Shown here piece by piece: positions 36,852 to 45,813 of a stretch of DNA of 57,266 nt; positions within the stretch are counted from its first letter, which is position 1, and every line of letters starts with the position of its first letter. The notes under the pieces are model-generated. The model saw nothing but the letters and a program-made list of their open reading frames with translations. It made no database searches and had not been told where the DNA came from. Source of the stretch: JAYQKL01 sp049889535 (GTDB taxonomy: Bacteria; Pseudomonadota; Alphaproteobacteria; RS24); NCBI GenBank assembly GCA_049889535.1, contig JBMHDF010000009.1:1-57266 (forward strand), written 5' to 3'. A program made the translations under genes and the position numbers.

Positions 36852-36857
36852 TATATT
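36852..36857 (+). promoter_or_regulatory. Candidate -10 element of the SRP RNA gene
   Basis: TATATT lies 7 bases before the 5' base of the SRP RNA stem, the spacing expected for a transcription start there. No good -35 match was found at 16-18 bases upstream. Confidence 0.45.
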
Positions 36858-36864
36858 AACCCTT

Positions 36865-36960
36865 GAGAGGTTGGCGGCAGACGTGTCCCTCGCCAATCGG
36901 GTCAGGTCCGGAAGGAAGCAGCCCTAACGAGACCGGCGCGGGTTGCCTGTCCAGCCTCTC
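36865..36960 (+). ncRNA. ffs: Signal recognition particle RNA (4.5S, small bacterial type)
   Basis: The conserved SRP core GTCAGGTCCGGAAGGAAGCA occurs at 36901-36920, containing the GGAA tetraloop. The ends GAGAGGTTGG (36865-36874) and CCAGCCTCTC (36951-36960) pair to close the hairpin. The RNA assembles with Ffh to target nascent membrane proteins. The location directly before dnaX is typical of Alphaproteobacteria. The 3' end has no obvious T-run. Confidence 0.95.
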
Positions 36961-37053
36961 ACCGCATGGCAAGATCAAGCCCGTATAAAATGATGATAGA
37001 CATGTTTTGATTATCGGCGCTTCATGGCTTCAGAATCAGGCTAGGTTTTTTAT

Positions 37054-38961
37054 ATGTCTACAGATGAACATTCAGAACAAATAGAAGCGCAAGACACGCC
37101 AGCCCCTGTGGAAATCACAGAGGATGCGCCTGGTTTTGATATGCTCAATGACGCAGATGCCGAAAATAATGTGCAGCCTGACAAGGCCTATACAGTTCTG
37201 GCGCGCAAATATCGTCCAACTAATTTCGATGATTTGATTGGCCAGCAAGCCATGGTGCGGACGCTGTCCAATGCGTTTGAAAGTGGACGCATTGCCCATG
37301 CCTTTATGCTCACTGGGGTGCGCGGGGTTGGCAAAACCACAACGGCTCGCATTCTCGCGCGCGCTTTAAATTATCAAACCGACACGATTGACCAGCCAAA
37401 TATCAATTTGCAAGAGCCGGGCGTGCATTGTGACGATATTATGAAAGGGCGGCATGTCGATATTATTGAAATGGACGCGGCGTCACGCACAGGGATTGAT
37501 GATATTCGCGAAATTATTGAAAGCGTGCGTTATGCGCCAGGCTCGGCGCGTTATAAAGTCTATATTATTGACGAAGTGCATATGCTGTCTAAAGCCGCGT
37601 TTAACGGCCTTTTGAAAACCCTTGAAGAGCCGCCCGAGCATGTGAAATTTATTTTTGCGACAACTGAAATTCGCAAAGTCCCCATCACTGTTTTATCGCG
37701 TTGCCAGCGTTTTGATTTGCGCCGTCTTAATCAGGACGAAACAGTGGCATTGCTGGATAAAGTGTGTCAGGCAGAAAATGTCGAAATGCCTGCAGAAGCC
37801 TTGTCTTTAATTGCCCGTGTGGCAGAGGGGTCGGCGCGTGATGCGCTTTCGCTTTTGGATCGTAGTTTTGCGCATCAAAGCAATGCTGGCGCGGCACTAG
37901 AAATTGAAGAATTGCGCAATATGCTCGGCCTTGCTGACCGTGGACGCATGTTTGATTTGTTTGACCATTTAATGCGCGGCGATATTGCCAAAGCACTAGA
38001 TGAGTTTTCTGAGCAATTTAACTTAGGGGCTGACCCGGTTGCGGTTTTAACTGATTTGATTGAACTGACTCATTGGTTGACGCGTCTAAAATATGTGCCT
38101 GCCGCCATGGAAGATATCACCATTGCTGAAAGCCAAAGAAAACGCGGGCATGATACGGCTGAGGCTATATCTGTTCGGCTGTTGTCGCGGACATGGCAGG
38201 TTTTACTCAAAGGGCATGCCGAAACATTGGTGGCGCCAAATCCAAAGGCGGCGGCGGAAATGGTTTTGATAAGGCTGGCGCATTTGGCTGACATGCCCTC
38301 GCCAGAAGAGCTTTTGAAGCAATGGGATGACGCATCGCCGCAACCGACATCGGGCAATGATAGCGGGAAAGGGGCTGCCCCTGCAGGCATGCAAACAGAC
38401 ACTACGCCTGTGTCAGCGTCTTCTCAACCACGAACGCCTGCCAGCAATCAAGCCAGCCACTCAGGTCAAGCAAATGCGATGATGGCGCCAGAGCCAGCCA
38501 CGACAAGTGCGCCAGATACGGATATTAAAATTGGGAGCTTTGAACAGCTAATTGATTTGGCTGCAAAAATGCGCGACATACGCTTAAAGCATGCATTGGA
38601 AAGTGGCGCGCATCTGGTGCGGTTTGAGCCTGCCAGTCAAGCGCGGGGCGGGGTGATTGAGCTGCGCCTTGTTGATGGGCAGGAAGATTTTTCGCGTGAC
38701 TTAAGTCGTAAATTACAAGAATGGACGCAGCAGCGCTGGATGGTCAGCTTGTCCCAGCAGCAAGGGGCCGCGACGATGAAGCAGGTGGCTCTGAATGAAG
38801 CTGAACAGCGTTTGGCGCTGGCTGAACAAGACGCAATGGTCAAGCAAGCAAAAAAACTTTGGCAAGATGCAGAAATTATCGCTGTAACAGATATGAGTGA
38901 TGAGTTTTTGCCAATCGAACCATCTGAACATGATGATGATACAAATCCGGACGAGGCATAA
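37054..38961 (+). CDS. dnaX: DNA polymerase III subunit gamma/tau, zinc cysteines mostly lost
   Basis: A 635-residue clamp-loader ATPase. After an acidic N-terminal extension of about 45 residues, the core begins YTVLARKYRPTNFDDLIGQ, with Walker A GVRGVGKTTTARIL (about 88-101), YIIDEVHMLS (Walker B), TTEIRKVPITVLSRCQRFDLR (sensor 1) and GSARDALSLLDRS (sensor 2). The usual four-cysteine zinc module after Walker A is reduced: only Cys126 (EPGVHCDDIMKGRHVDI) remains. Three cysteines are missing. C-terminal residues 430-635 form a low-complexity linker and tau-like domain. RecR follows after 6 bases, without ybaB between. Confidence 0.95.
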   Translation: MSTDEHSEQIEAQDTPAPVEITEDAPGFDMLNDADAENNVQPDKAYTVLARKYRPTNFDDLIGQQAMVRTLSNAFESGRIAHAFMLTGVRGVGKTTTARILARALNYQTDTIDQPNINLQEPGVHCDDIMKGRHVDIIEMDAASRTGIDDIREIIESVRYAPGSARYKVYIIDEVHMLSKAAFNGLLKTLEEPPEHVKFIFATTEIRKVPITVLSRCQRFDLRRLNQDETVALLDKVCQAENVEMPAEALSLIARVAEGSARDALSLLDRSFAHQSNAGAALEIEELRNMLGLADRGRMFDLFDHLMRGDIAKALDEFSEQFNLGADPVAVLTDLIELTHWLTRLKYVPAAMEDITIAESQRKRGHDTAEAISVRLLSRTWQVLLKGHAETLVAPNPKAAAEMVLIRLAHLADMPSPEELLKQWDDASPQPTSGNDSGKGAAPAGMQTDTTPVSASSQPRTPASNQASHSGQANAMMAPEPATTSAPDTDIKIGSFEQLIDLAAKMRDIRLKHALESGAHLVRFEPASQARGGVIELRLVDGQEDFSRDLSRKLQEWTQQRWMVSLSQQQGAATMKQVALNEAEQRLALAEQDAMVKQAKKLWQDAEIIAVTDMSDEFLPIEPSEHDDDTNPDEA

Positions 38962-38967
38962 GCGTTA

Positions 38968-39561
38968 ATGTATGGCCCCGAGATTGATCAGCTGATTAAA
39001 TTATTAAGCCGCTTGCCAGGTCTTGGCCCGCGTTCGGCGCGACGGGCTGTGTTGCAACTTATCCGAAAACGCGAAACGCTTTTATTGCCATTAACCGATG
39101 CCTTAGCTGTGGCGCGGGATAAAATTGTGACATGTGAACAATGCGGGTCTATTGATACGCAATCGCCTTGTGCGATTTGTGCTGACCCGCGCCGCGATGT
39201 GTCGGTTTTATGTGTGGTTGAAGATGTTGCGGATTTATGGGCATTGGAGCGGGCGCAGGCGATTAAAGGCCATTACCATGTTTTGGGCGGTATTTTGTCG
39301 GCTCTTGATGGGGTGGGTCCAGAAGATTTAAATCTGGCTAGCCTGCTGGATAAATGCCGCAAAGGCGAGATAAAAGAAGTTATTTTAGCGATGAATGCCA
39401 CAGTCGAAGGCCAATCCACCGCGCATTATATTATGGATATGTTATCGCAATATGAGATTAAAGTTACGCGATTGGCGCATGGAGTTCCGGTGGGGGGTGA
39501 GCTTGATTATCTTGATGATGGCACTTTAGCGGCGGCGATGAATTCACGCCGAGAAATTTAA
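38968..39561 (+). CDS. recR: Recombination mediator protein RecR
   Basis: A 197-residue DNA-repair protein that works with RecF/RecO to load RecA at gaps. An N-terminal helix-hairpin-helix (LPGLGPRSARRAVLQLI) is followed by a zinc finger CEQCGSIDTQSPCAIC and the Toprim domain (VLCVVEDVADLWALE, EVILAMNATVEGQSTAHYI), then the C-terminal VTRLAHGVPVGGELDYLD signature. All four zinc cysteines are present, unlike the neighbouring DnaX. It follows dnaX by 6 bases. Confidence 0.97.
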   Translation: MYGPEIDQLIKLLSRLPGLGPRSARRAVLQLIRKRETLLLPLTDALAVARDKIVTCEQCGSIDTQSPCAICADPRRDVSVLCVVEDVADLWALERAQAIKGHYHVLGGILSALDGVGPEDLNLASLLDKCRKGEIKEVILAMNATVEGQSTAHYIMDMLSQYEIKVTRLAHGVPVGGELDYLDDGTLAAAMNSRREI

Positions 39562-39577
39562 AAAAACTCAATCACTC

Positions 39578-40684
39578 TCAATCACCCAATAAATTTGTTT
39601 GTGATATTTCTGATGTTTCCTCATCCGCCAATTCCAACGCTGTAATGCGTGCCCCGCGTGAGTCAATTTTACGCGTTGATGTTTCAATTTGTTCAATATC
39701 TTTATTGGCCTGTGAAAAATGCGTTTTCAGCTTATCTACTCTTTCGCCTAAGCGCGAAATATCTTCCATTAAAACCGCCACCTCTTTTTGAATAAGACCA
39801 GCCTGCTCGCGCATTTTGACATCACGCATAATGGCGCGCACTGTGTTTAGCGTCAGCGACATGGTGTTGGGTGAGACGGGGTAAACCCGCAAAGCACGGC
39901 ACTTTTCAATCATTTCCGGTAGGCTGAGATGAAGTTCTGAAAACACACTTTCAGATGGAAGAAACATTAAAGCGGCGTCGGCTGTTTCGCCAGAAATTAT
40001 ATATTTTTCTGCAATATCTTGGGCATGTTTGAGCGTGTCGCGGCCAAGCTGTTTAAGGGCTTCTCTTTTTTCATTTGGGTCTTCAGCGCTGGCAAAGCGC
40101 TTAAAGGCCTCAAGTGGAAATTTACTATCCACCACAACAGGGCCAGGTGGATTAGGCAGACGAATCAGGCAATCCGCGCGTTTGCCATTGGATAGAGTGT
40201 GCTGCAGGGCAAAAGCACTATCAGGCAAGCCATCTTGAACAATGTCTGAAAGTTGTGTTTCTCCAAACGCACCGCGCGCTTGCTTATTATTAAGAATATT
40301 CTGTAAATCAACCACCTGTTCTGACAAAGCGGTAATCTGGCTTTGCGCCCGGTCAATTGTGGCCAGTCTTTCGCCTAGCGCTTTGAGAGTTTTCTCCGTG
40401 TTATCGCCAGTTTGTTTTAAATTCTCGCCAACATTTTTAGAAACCGTGTCCAATCTTTCAGCTAAATTACGGTTTAGCTGGCCTCGTGCGACTTCTTGTG
40501 CTTCGGCAAAACTGGTCATGCGGCCTGCCAGCTCACTTTGTTGGCGGTTAATCTCGGCCAAGAGGTTTTGCATTTGCTCTTGCTGGGCATGGTCTTTACC
40601 CCCTGTGTTTGATTTGAACCAAAAAACCAAAATGGCCAGAACAACACCTGATGCAAAAGTGATGAATGTTGTGAGCATATCCAT
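39578..40684 (-). CDS. rmuC: DNA recombination protein RmuC
   Basis: A 368-residue protein with an N-terminal membrane helix (FITFASGVVLAILVFWF), an extended coiled coil (about residues 30-125), and the RmuC nuclease-like domain: GAFGETQLSDIV, VVVDSKFPLEAFKRF, ALMFLPSESVFSEL, VYPVSPNTMSLTLNTVRAI. RmuC restrains inverted-repeat recombination in E. coli; its exact biochemical role is uncertain. AAGG upstream supports ATG 40684. It converges with recR and is divergent from def. Confidence 0.93.
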   Translation of the reverse strand: MDMLTTFITFASGVVLAILVFWFKSNTGGKDHAQQEQMQNLLAEINRQQSELAGRMTSFAEAQEVARGQLNRNLAERLDTVSKNVGENLKQTGDNTEKTLKALGERLATIDRAQSQITALSEQVVDLQNILNNKQARGAFGETQLSDIVQDGLPDSAFALQHTLSNGKRADCLIRLPNPPGPVVVDSKFPLEAFKRFASAEDPNEKREALKQLGRDTLKHAQDIAEKYIISGETADAALMFLPSESVFSELHLSLPEMIEKCRALRVYPVSPNTMSLTLNTVRAIMRDVKMREQAGLIQKEVAVLMEDISRLGERVDKLKTHFSQANKDIEQIETSTRKIDSRGARITALELADEETSEISQTNLLGD

Positions 40685-40789
40685 ATTTTATCCTTTTATC
40701 GCGTCAGTTTTTTTCCAAATAAACGGAATTAACATATTCCCGCCTTTAAGGTGCTTGACGCCTTGCCCTTCAGGGCTTATCTCAAGATT

Positions 40790-41350
40790 ATGACTGTTAG
40801 AGAAATTATATCAGTGCCAGACCCGCGTCTCAAAACAATTTCTCATCCTGTTGAGAAAGTAACAGATGAAACGCGCGCTTTAATGGACGATATGGTGGAA
40901 ACCATGTATGCCGCCAATGGCATTGGCCTGGCTGCCATACAAATTGGTGTGCCAGAACGCATTATTGTGATGGATTTATCGCCATCAGATGATGCAGACG
41001 AAAACGACCGCTATGATTTGTCAGACTATGCGGCAGAGGGCGTACGGTTTTTCATTAATCCGGAAATCACTTGGGTTTCTGAGGAAACCAGCAACTACAC
41101 TGAAGGTTGTCTTTCTGTGCCAGGATTTTATGACGATGTTGAGCGTCCTGCACAATGTCGGGTTCAATTTCTGGACTATGATGGCGCAGCGCAAGAAATC
41201 ATGTGCGATGGGTTGCTGGCAACCTGTATCCAGCATGAAATGGACCATTTAAATGGGATTGTATTCCTCGACCATTTATCACGGCTGAAACGCGATCGCA
41301 TTTTGGATAAAATGCGCAAAGTGAACAAGGGTAAGACTCGGTCTGCCTAA
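40790..41350 (+). CDS. def: Peptide deformylase
   Basis: A 186-residue metalloenzyme that removes the formyl group from new proteins. Motif 1 GIGLAAIQIG, motif 2 EGCLSVPG (metal Cys) and motif 3 QHEMDHLNG (two metal His and catalytic Glu) are intact. It starts MTVREIISVPDPRLK at ATG 40790. It forms the standard def-fmt pair. Confidence 0.97.
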   Translation: MTVREIISVPDPRLKTISHPVEKVTDETRALMDDMVETMYAANGIGLAAIQIGVPERIIVMDLSPSDDADENDRYDLSDYAAEGVRFFINPEITWVSEETSNYTEGCLSVPGFYDDVERPAQCRVQFLDYDGAAQEIMCDGLLATCIQHEMDHLNGIVFLDHLSRLKRDRILDKMRKVNKGKTRSA

Positions 41351-41372
41351 TAATCGTAAAGGGGCAGGGGAA

Positions 41373-42296
41373 ATGCGGATTATTTTCATGGGAACGCCCG
41401 ATTTTTCGGTGCCTGCCTTAGAGCAGCTTCATGCTGCGGGGCATGAAATCTGCGCCGTCTATACACGACCGCCTGCCAAAAAAGGGCGCGGTATGGCGGA
41501 GCAAACCTCGCCCGTGCATCAAGCTGCTCTGGCGCTTGGCGTGCCTGTTTTAAACCCAACAAGTTTTAAATCAATGGAAGAGATTGACCAGTTGGCAGCG
41601 TTTAAAGCTGATTTATGTGTGGTGGTCGCTTATGGTTTAATTCTACCGCAGGCGGTTTTGGATATCCCGAAATATGGTTGTTGGAATATTCATGCATCGC
41701 TTTTGCCGCGATGGCGCGGGGCGGCGCCCATTCAACGCGCCATTATGGCTGGCGATGCGCAAACTGGCATTTGTATCATGCAAATGGAGGCGGGATTGGA
41801 TACAGGTCCTGTCTTATTGGAACATAGTTTATCAATCCAGCTTTCTGATACAGCGCAAGACCTGCACGATAAATTAATGTTGCTCGGCGCGCAGGAGATT
41901 GTGAAAGCAGTTGAGATGAAGGACACATTAAAACCAAGACCGCAATCTGAGACAGGGGTGACCTATGCGGATAAAATCAGCAAACAGGAAGCGAAAATAG
42001 ATTGGACACAATCCGCTCAAGAAATTTGTCAGCATATTCATGGGCTTTCCCCTTTTCCTGGCGCTTGGACCCAAGCGGATGAAACGCGGCTGAAAATTTT
42101 ACAGGCTGAAATTGTTGCACTGGATGCAGATAAAGCGCATGTGCAAGCAGGCGAAGTGTTAGACGATATGGCGTTGATTGCCTGCGGGCAGGGGGCGATA
42201 CGTCCAGTACGGCTGCAACGCGCAGGGAGGCCAGCTATGGCCTTATCGGATTTCCAGCGGGGCGCAGCTTTGAAAAAAGGGCTGGTTTTGGCATGA
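41373..42296 (+). CDS. fmt: Methionyl-tRNA formyltransferase
   Basis: A 307-residue enzyme that formylates initiator Met-tRNA with 10-formyl-THF. The N-domain has MRIIFMGTPDFSVPALEQL and the signature HASLLPRWRGAAPIQRAIMAGD, followed by GICIMQMEAGLDTGPVL; the C-terminal OB-fold is present. It overlaps truA by 4 bases (ATGA). Confidence 0.97.
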   Translation: MRIIFMGTPDFSVPALEQLHAAGHEICAVYTRPPAKKGRGMAEQTSPVHQAALALGVPVLNPTSFKSMEEIDQLAAFKADLCVVVAYGLILPQAVLDIPKYGCWNIHASLLPRWRGAAPIQRAIMAGDAQTGICIMQMEAGLDTGPVLLEHSLSIQLSDTAQDLHDKLMLLGAQEIVKAVEMKDTLKPRPQSETGVTYADKISKQEAKIDWTQSAQEICQHIHGLSPFPGAWTQADETRLKILQAEIVALDADKAHVQAGEVLDDMALIACGQGAIRPVRLQRAGRPAMALSDFQRGAALKKGLVLA

Positions 42297-43042
42297 CCCA
42301 ACGTTTCAAGCTCATTATAGAATATGATGGCGCCCCGTTTTGTGGTTGGCAGAGTCAGGCTGAAAAATGCGGTGTTCAAGACGCGCTGTCAAAAGCGGTA
42401 AAAGGGTTTTGCGGGGAAGAGGTCACGGTTTACGGCGCCGGGAGAACCGATACGGGCGTGCATGCTTGCGGGCAGGTCGCGCATCTGGATATTGAGAAAG
42501 AAACCACTGCTGCAACCCTTAAAAAAGCATTAAATTATCATTTAAAACCCTTACCCGTTGCGATTTTGGACGCACAAGAGGTTGCGGCTGATTTTGATGC
42601 GCGCTTCAGTGCGCTAAAGCGGCATTATCTTTATCGGTTTATTGACCGACCCGCACCATTAACGCTTGAAAAAGGCCGTGCATGGTGGGTGCCAGTGGCG
42701 CTCAATCACACGCATATGCATGAAGCTGCGCAAGTTTTTTTGGGGCAGCATGATTTCACGACTTTTCGTTCTGTGCATTGTCAGTCTGCTTCGCCGGTGA
42801 AAACCATTGATGAAATATCAGTGACGCGGCGAGGGGCGGTGATTGAGTTGAAAGTTTCGGCACGTAGTTTTTTGCACCATCAAATCCGCTCTTTCGCCGG
42901 CACATTAAAAATGGTTGGTGAGGGGCGCTGGAGCCGTCAAGATGTCGTTGATGCTTTATCAGCCTGTGACCGCCATGCTTGCGCACCTGTGGCGCCGCCA
43001 GAAGGTTTATATTTCATGCAAGTGGATTATGCCGCGAAATAA
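42293..43042 (+). CDS. truA: tRNA pseudouridine(38-40) synthase TruA
   Basis: A 249-residue enzyme that isomerises uridines at tRNA positions 38-40. FKLIIEYDGAPFCGWQSQ opens the fold, and GAGRTDTGVHACGQVAHLD holds the catalytic aspartate. It closes with SARSFLHHQIRSFAGTLKMVG. The ATG overlaps fmt. The 3' end overlaps the opposing dapE gene by 16 bases. Confidence 0.97.
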   Translation: MTQRFKLIIEYDGAPFCGWQSQAEKCGVQDALSKAVKGFCGEEVTVYGAGRTDTGVHACGQVAHLDIEKETTAATLKKALNYHLKPLPVAILDAQEVAADFDARFSALKRHYLYRFIDRPAPLTLEKGRAWWVPVALNHTHMHEAAQVFLGQHDFTTFRSVHCQSASPVKTIDEISVTRRGAVIELKVSARSFLHHQIRSFAGTLKMVGEGRWSRQDVVDALSACDRHACAPVAPPEGLYFMQVDYAAK

Positions 43043-44175
43043 GCGCCTAGAATACGGTTATATATTTCAGTTAGAGTTTCAATATCAGATGTTTGCACAT
43101 GCTCATCAACCTGATGCATGGTTTGCCCGACCAGCCCGAATTCAACCACACGGCAATATTTGCTGATAAAGCGCGCATCAGATGTGCCGCCTGTTGTTGA
43201 TAAATCCGCTTCGCGGCCTGTGACATCATGAATGGCTTGTGCAATCATGTCGGTCAAAGGGCCGGTTTCGGTTAAAAACGATTCGCCTGAATGGATAAGC
43301 TCTAACCTCATATCGCAGTCGTCGCGCTGGCTTTCTAATGTTTCTTCAATCCAGTTTGAAATTGTATCGCGCGTCCATAAGTCATTATAGCGAATATTAA
43401 ATCGTGCCTGTGCGATAGCTGGTATCACATTGGTTGTGGCATTACCAACATCAAAACTTGTGACCTCAAGATTGCTCGGCTGAAAATGCTCCGAGCCTTC
43501 ATCTATAGGTGTGTTTTGCAAAGCATTCATAAGACGCATTAAATGTGGCACTGGATTGTCAGCGCGGTCCGGATAGGCAACATGACCTTGCTTGCCTGTC
43601 ACCGTCACAACACCATTGACACTGCCGCGCCGTCCAATTTTCACCATATCACCCATCTGTTTTGGATTGGTAGGTTCACCGACTAAGCAGTCATCAATAG
43701 TCTGGCCTTGCTCTTCAAGCCATTTGAGCATTTTAATTGTGCCATTAACTGATGGGCCTTCCTCATCGCCTGTAATGAGCAGGCTTATAGACCCTTTAAT
43801 AGGGGTGTTGGCAATGACGCGTTCGGCTGCTGCGACAAAAGCCGCAATCGCGCCTTTCATATCTGCCGCACCACGCCCCCAAAGCGCACCGTCTTTAATT
43901 GTGCCAGCAAACGGGTCCTCTTGCCAAGCTTCGGCATCGCCAACTGGCACCACATCAGTATGGCCAGCAAAACAAAAATGCGGTGCGCCCGAGCCGTATC
44001 GGGCATAAAGATTATCTACCCGCGCCGTGCCGTCTTCTTCAAATGGCAGCCGCGTGCAATCAAAGCCCAGCGTTTCCAGAGCTTGTTGCAGCACATCCAA
44101 TGCGCCCGCATCGCGTGGTGTCACAGATGGGCATCGGATAAGGTCAGCAGCAAAAGAGACGGGATTAATCGGCAT
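43027..44175 (-). CDS. dapE: Succinyl-diaminopimelate desuccinylase
   Basis: A 382-residue M20-family zinc hydrolase in the succinylase branch of lysine/diaminopimelate synthesis. Metal-binding motifs: CFAGHTDVVPVGD, GRGAADMKGAIAAF, and LLITGDEEGPSVNGT (general base Glu-Glu). The dimerisation domain follows (ARFNIRYNDLWT), and GGTSDARFISKYCRVVEFGL carries the last ligands. Encoded 7 bases after dapD. Confidence 0.96.
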   Translation of the reverse strand: MPINPVSFAADLIRCPSVTPRDAGALDVLQQALETLGFDCTRLPFEEDGTARVDNLYARYGSGAPHFCFAGHTDVVPVGDAEAWQEDPFAGTIKDGALWGRGAADMKGAIAAFVAAAERVIANTPIKGSISLLITGDEEGPSVNGTIKMLKWLEEQGQTIDDCLVGEPTNPKQMGDMVKIGRRGSVNGVVTVTGKQGHVAYPDRADNPVPHLMRLMNALQNTPIDEGSEHFQPSNLEVTSFDVGNATTNVIPAIAQARFNIRYNDLWTRDTISNWIEETLESQRDDCDMRLELIHSGESFLTETGPLTDMIAQAIHDVTGREADLSTTGGTSDARFISKYCRVVEFGLVGQTMHQVDEHVQTSDIETLTEIYNRILGAYFAA

Positions 44176-44182
44176 TACTCAC

Positions 44183-45016
44183 TCAATCACGTAATAATTC
44201 ATTCACAGAAGTTTTAGCGCGTGTGCCTGCATCGACTGTTTTGACAATAACGGCGCAGGCAAGGCTTGGGCCGCCATTTTCTGATGGCAAACTACCTGGT
44301 ACAACCACTGAATAAGGCGGCACTTCTCCGCGTGTGATGGCGCCAGTCGCGCGGTCAACAATTTTAGTCGAGGCTGAAATAAACACACCCATGGATAATA
44401 CCGCGCCCTCGCGCACAATCACGCCTTCCGCGACTTCCGAACGCGCGCCAATAAAGCAATTATCTTCAATAATAGTTGGGTTTGCCTGTAATGGTTCTAA
44501 TACGCCGCCAATGCCAGCCCCGCCGGACAGGTGAACATTTTTACCGATTTGCGCACATGAGCCAACAGTCGCCCATGTGTCAACCATTGTGCCGCTATCC
44601 ACATAGGCACCCAAATTAACAAAGCTTGGCATTAGGACGACATTTGGCGCGATATAAGCACCCCGCCGCACAACGCAATTTGGCACCGCGCGAAAGCCTG
44701 CCTGAGAGAAGGCATCTGCATCCCAACCGTCAAATTTTGATGTTACTTTATCCCACCATTGCGCACCATCTGGCCCGCCAGTTTGGGTGGTCATATCATT
44801 CAGGCGGAAAGACAAAAGAACAGCCTTTTTCAGCCATTGGTTCACCTGCCAGTCATCGCCGTTTTTTTCAGCAACGCGCAGGCTACCATTATCTAGCCCC
44901 TGCATCGCCGCTTCCACAGCCATACGCACATCACCATCAGTTTGTGGCGTAATATCGCCTGGGTTTTCAAAAGCTTGATTGACGATATTTTCAATATTTG
45001 CAAGATCAGCGCTCAT
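44183..45016 (-). CDS. dapD: Tetrahydrodipicolinate N-succinyltransferase
   Basis: A 277-residue left-handed beta-helix acyltransferase that supplies DapE's pathway. Hexapeptide repeats are seen from GAYIAPNVVLMPSFVNLGAY to GAVLSMGVFISASTKIV, with CAQIGKNVHLSGGAGIGGVL in the centre. AAAGGAG precedes ATG 45016. It is upstream of and probably co-transcribed with dapE. Together they commit tetrahydrodipicolinate to meso-DAP for cell wall and lysine. Confidence 0.96.
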   Translation of the reverse strand: MSADLANIENIVNQAFENPGDITPQTDGDVRMAVEAAMQGLDNGSLRVAEKNGDDWQVNQWLKKAVLLSFRLNDMTTQTGGPDGAQWWDKVTSKFDGWDADAFSQAGFRAVPNCVVRRGAYIAPNVVLMPSFVNLGAYVDSGTMVDTWATVGSCAQIGKNVHLSGGAGIGGVLEPLQANPTIIEDNCFIGARSEVAEGVIVREGAVLSMGVFISASTKIVDRATGAITRGEVPPYSVVVPGSLPSENGGPSLACAVIVKTVDAGTRAKTSVNELLRD

Positions 45017-45126
45017 AAGCTGCTCCTTTATGTTTCAATTAGTTCTATCACGAAGTCTCTGCGCCGAAAACTAGCAATCATCTGCCCCGTGTCAACAAAA
45101 ACTGACGGCTGATGCAGGTTTTCTGG

Positions 45127-45813
45127 CTAAATAAGGCTGCGTAAAAAAGGTTCAAGCGCGTCAACCACATGGTCAAATTCATATTTGTCCGATAATTCAT
45201 GACTGATATGCGCATGCGGCGGCGCGCCTTCTTCGATTCTGGGGCGCACCCAAACAGTCTTCATACCCAAAGCCGCTGCAGGGGGAAGATTGCGCGCCAT
45301 ATCTTCAAAAAAAACAGATTTTTGCGGGTCAATTTTGAGCTGATTGACCATCGCATCATAAACTTGTGCTTGCGGTTTGGGGATATAATTCGCCGCGCGA
45401 ATGTCAAAAATATCATCAAATAAATGGTCAATGCCAAGCTGGCGACTGACATTTTCCGCATGTTGGACGGTGCCATTGGTAAAAATAAATTTTTGTCCGT
45501 CAAGTGCAGATAAAGCCTGGCTTAAATCCGGATCTGGATTGAGCTGGGAAACATCAATATCATGTACAAAATCTAAAAAATCATCAGGATCCAAGCCATG
45601 CTCATTCATCAAGCCAGACAGGGTGGTGCCATATTCTTGCCAGTATTTTTTCTGCACAATATAGGCCTGCTCTTTTTCCATATTCAGCCTTTGCTGAATA
45701 AAATCCGTCATGCGCACATCTACTTTGGCGAACAAATCCTGCTCTGGTGGATAGAGTGTGTTGTCGAGGTCAAACACCCAATATTTAATATTTTCAAACG
45801 CTTCTTTACTCAA
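45127..45813 (-). CDS. HAD-family pyrimidine 5'-nucleotidase-like phosphatase
   Basis: A 228-residue HAD subfamily IA protein. Motif I is VFDLDNTLYP (DxDxT), motif II is FIFTNGT, the lysine is in NYIPKPQ and motif III is FFEDMARNLPPA. The combination matches the pyrimidine 5'-nucleotidase group (SDT1/PpaX-like) common next to alphaproteobacterial argB and dapD. There is no ATG near; TTG 45813 overlaps the stop codon of the upstream DUF1036 gene and gives the normal N-terminus. An earlier TTG at 45849 is possible but would overlap by 44 bases. Confidence 0.85.
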   Translation of the reverse strand: MSKEAFENIKYWVFDLDNTLYPPEQDLFAKVDVRMTDFIQQRLNMEKEQAYIVQKKYWQEYGTTLSGLMNEHGLDPDDFLDFVHDIDVSQLNPDPDLSQALSALDGQKFIFTNGTVQHAENVSRQLGIDHLFDDIFDIRAANYIPKPQAQVYDAMVNQLKIDPQKSVFFEDMARNLPPAAALGMKTVWVRPRIEEGAPPHAHISHELSDKYEFDHVVDALEPFLRSLI

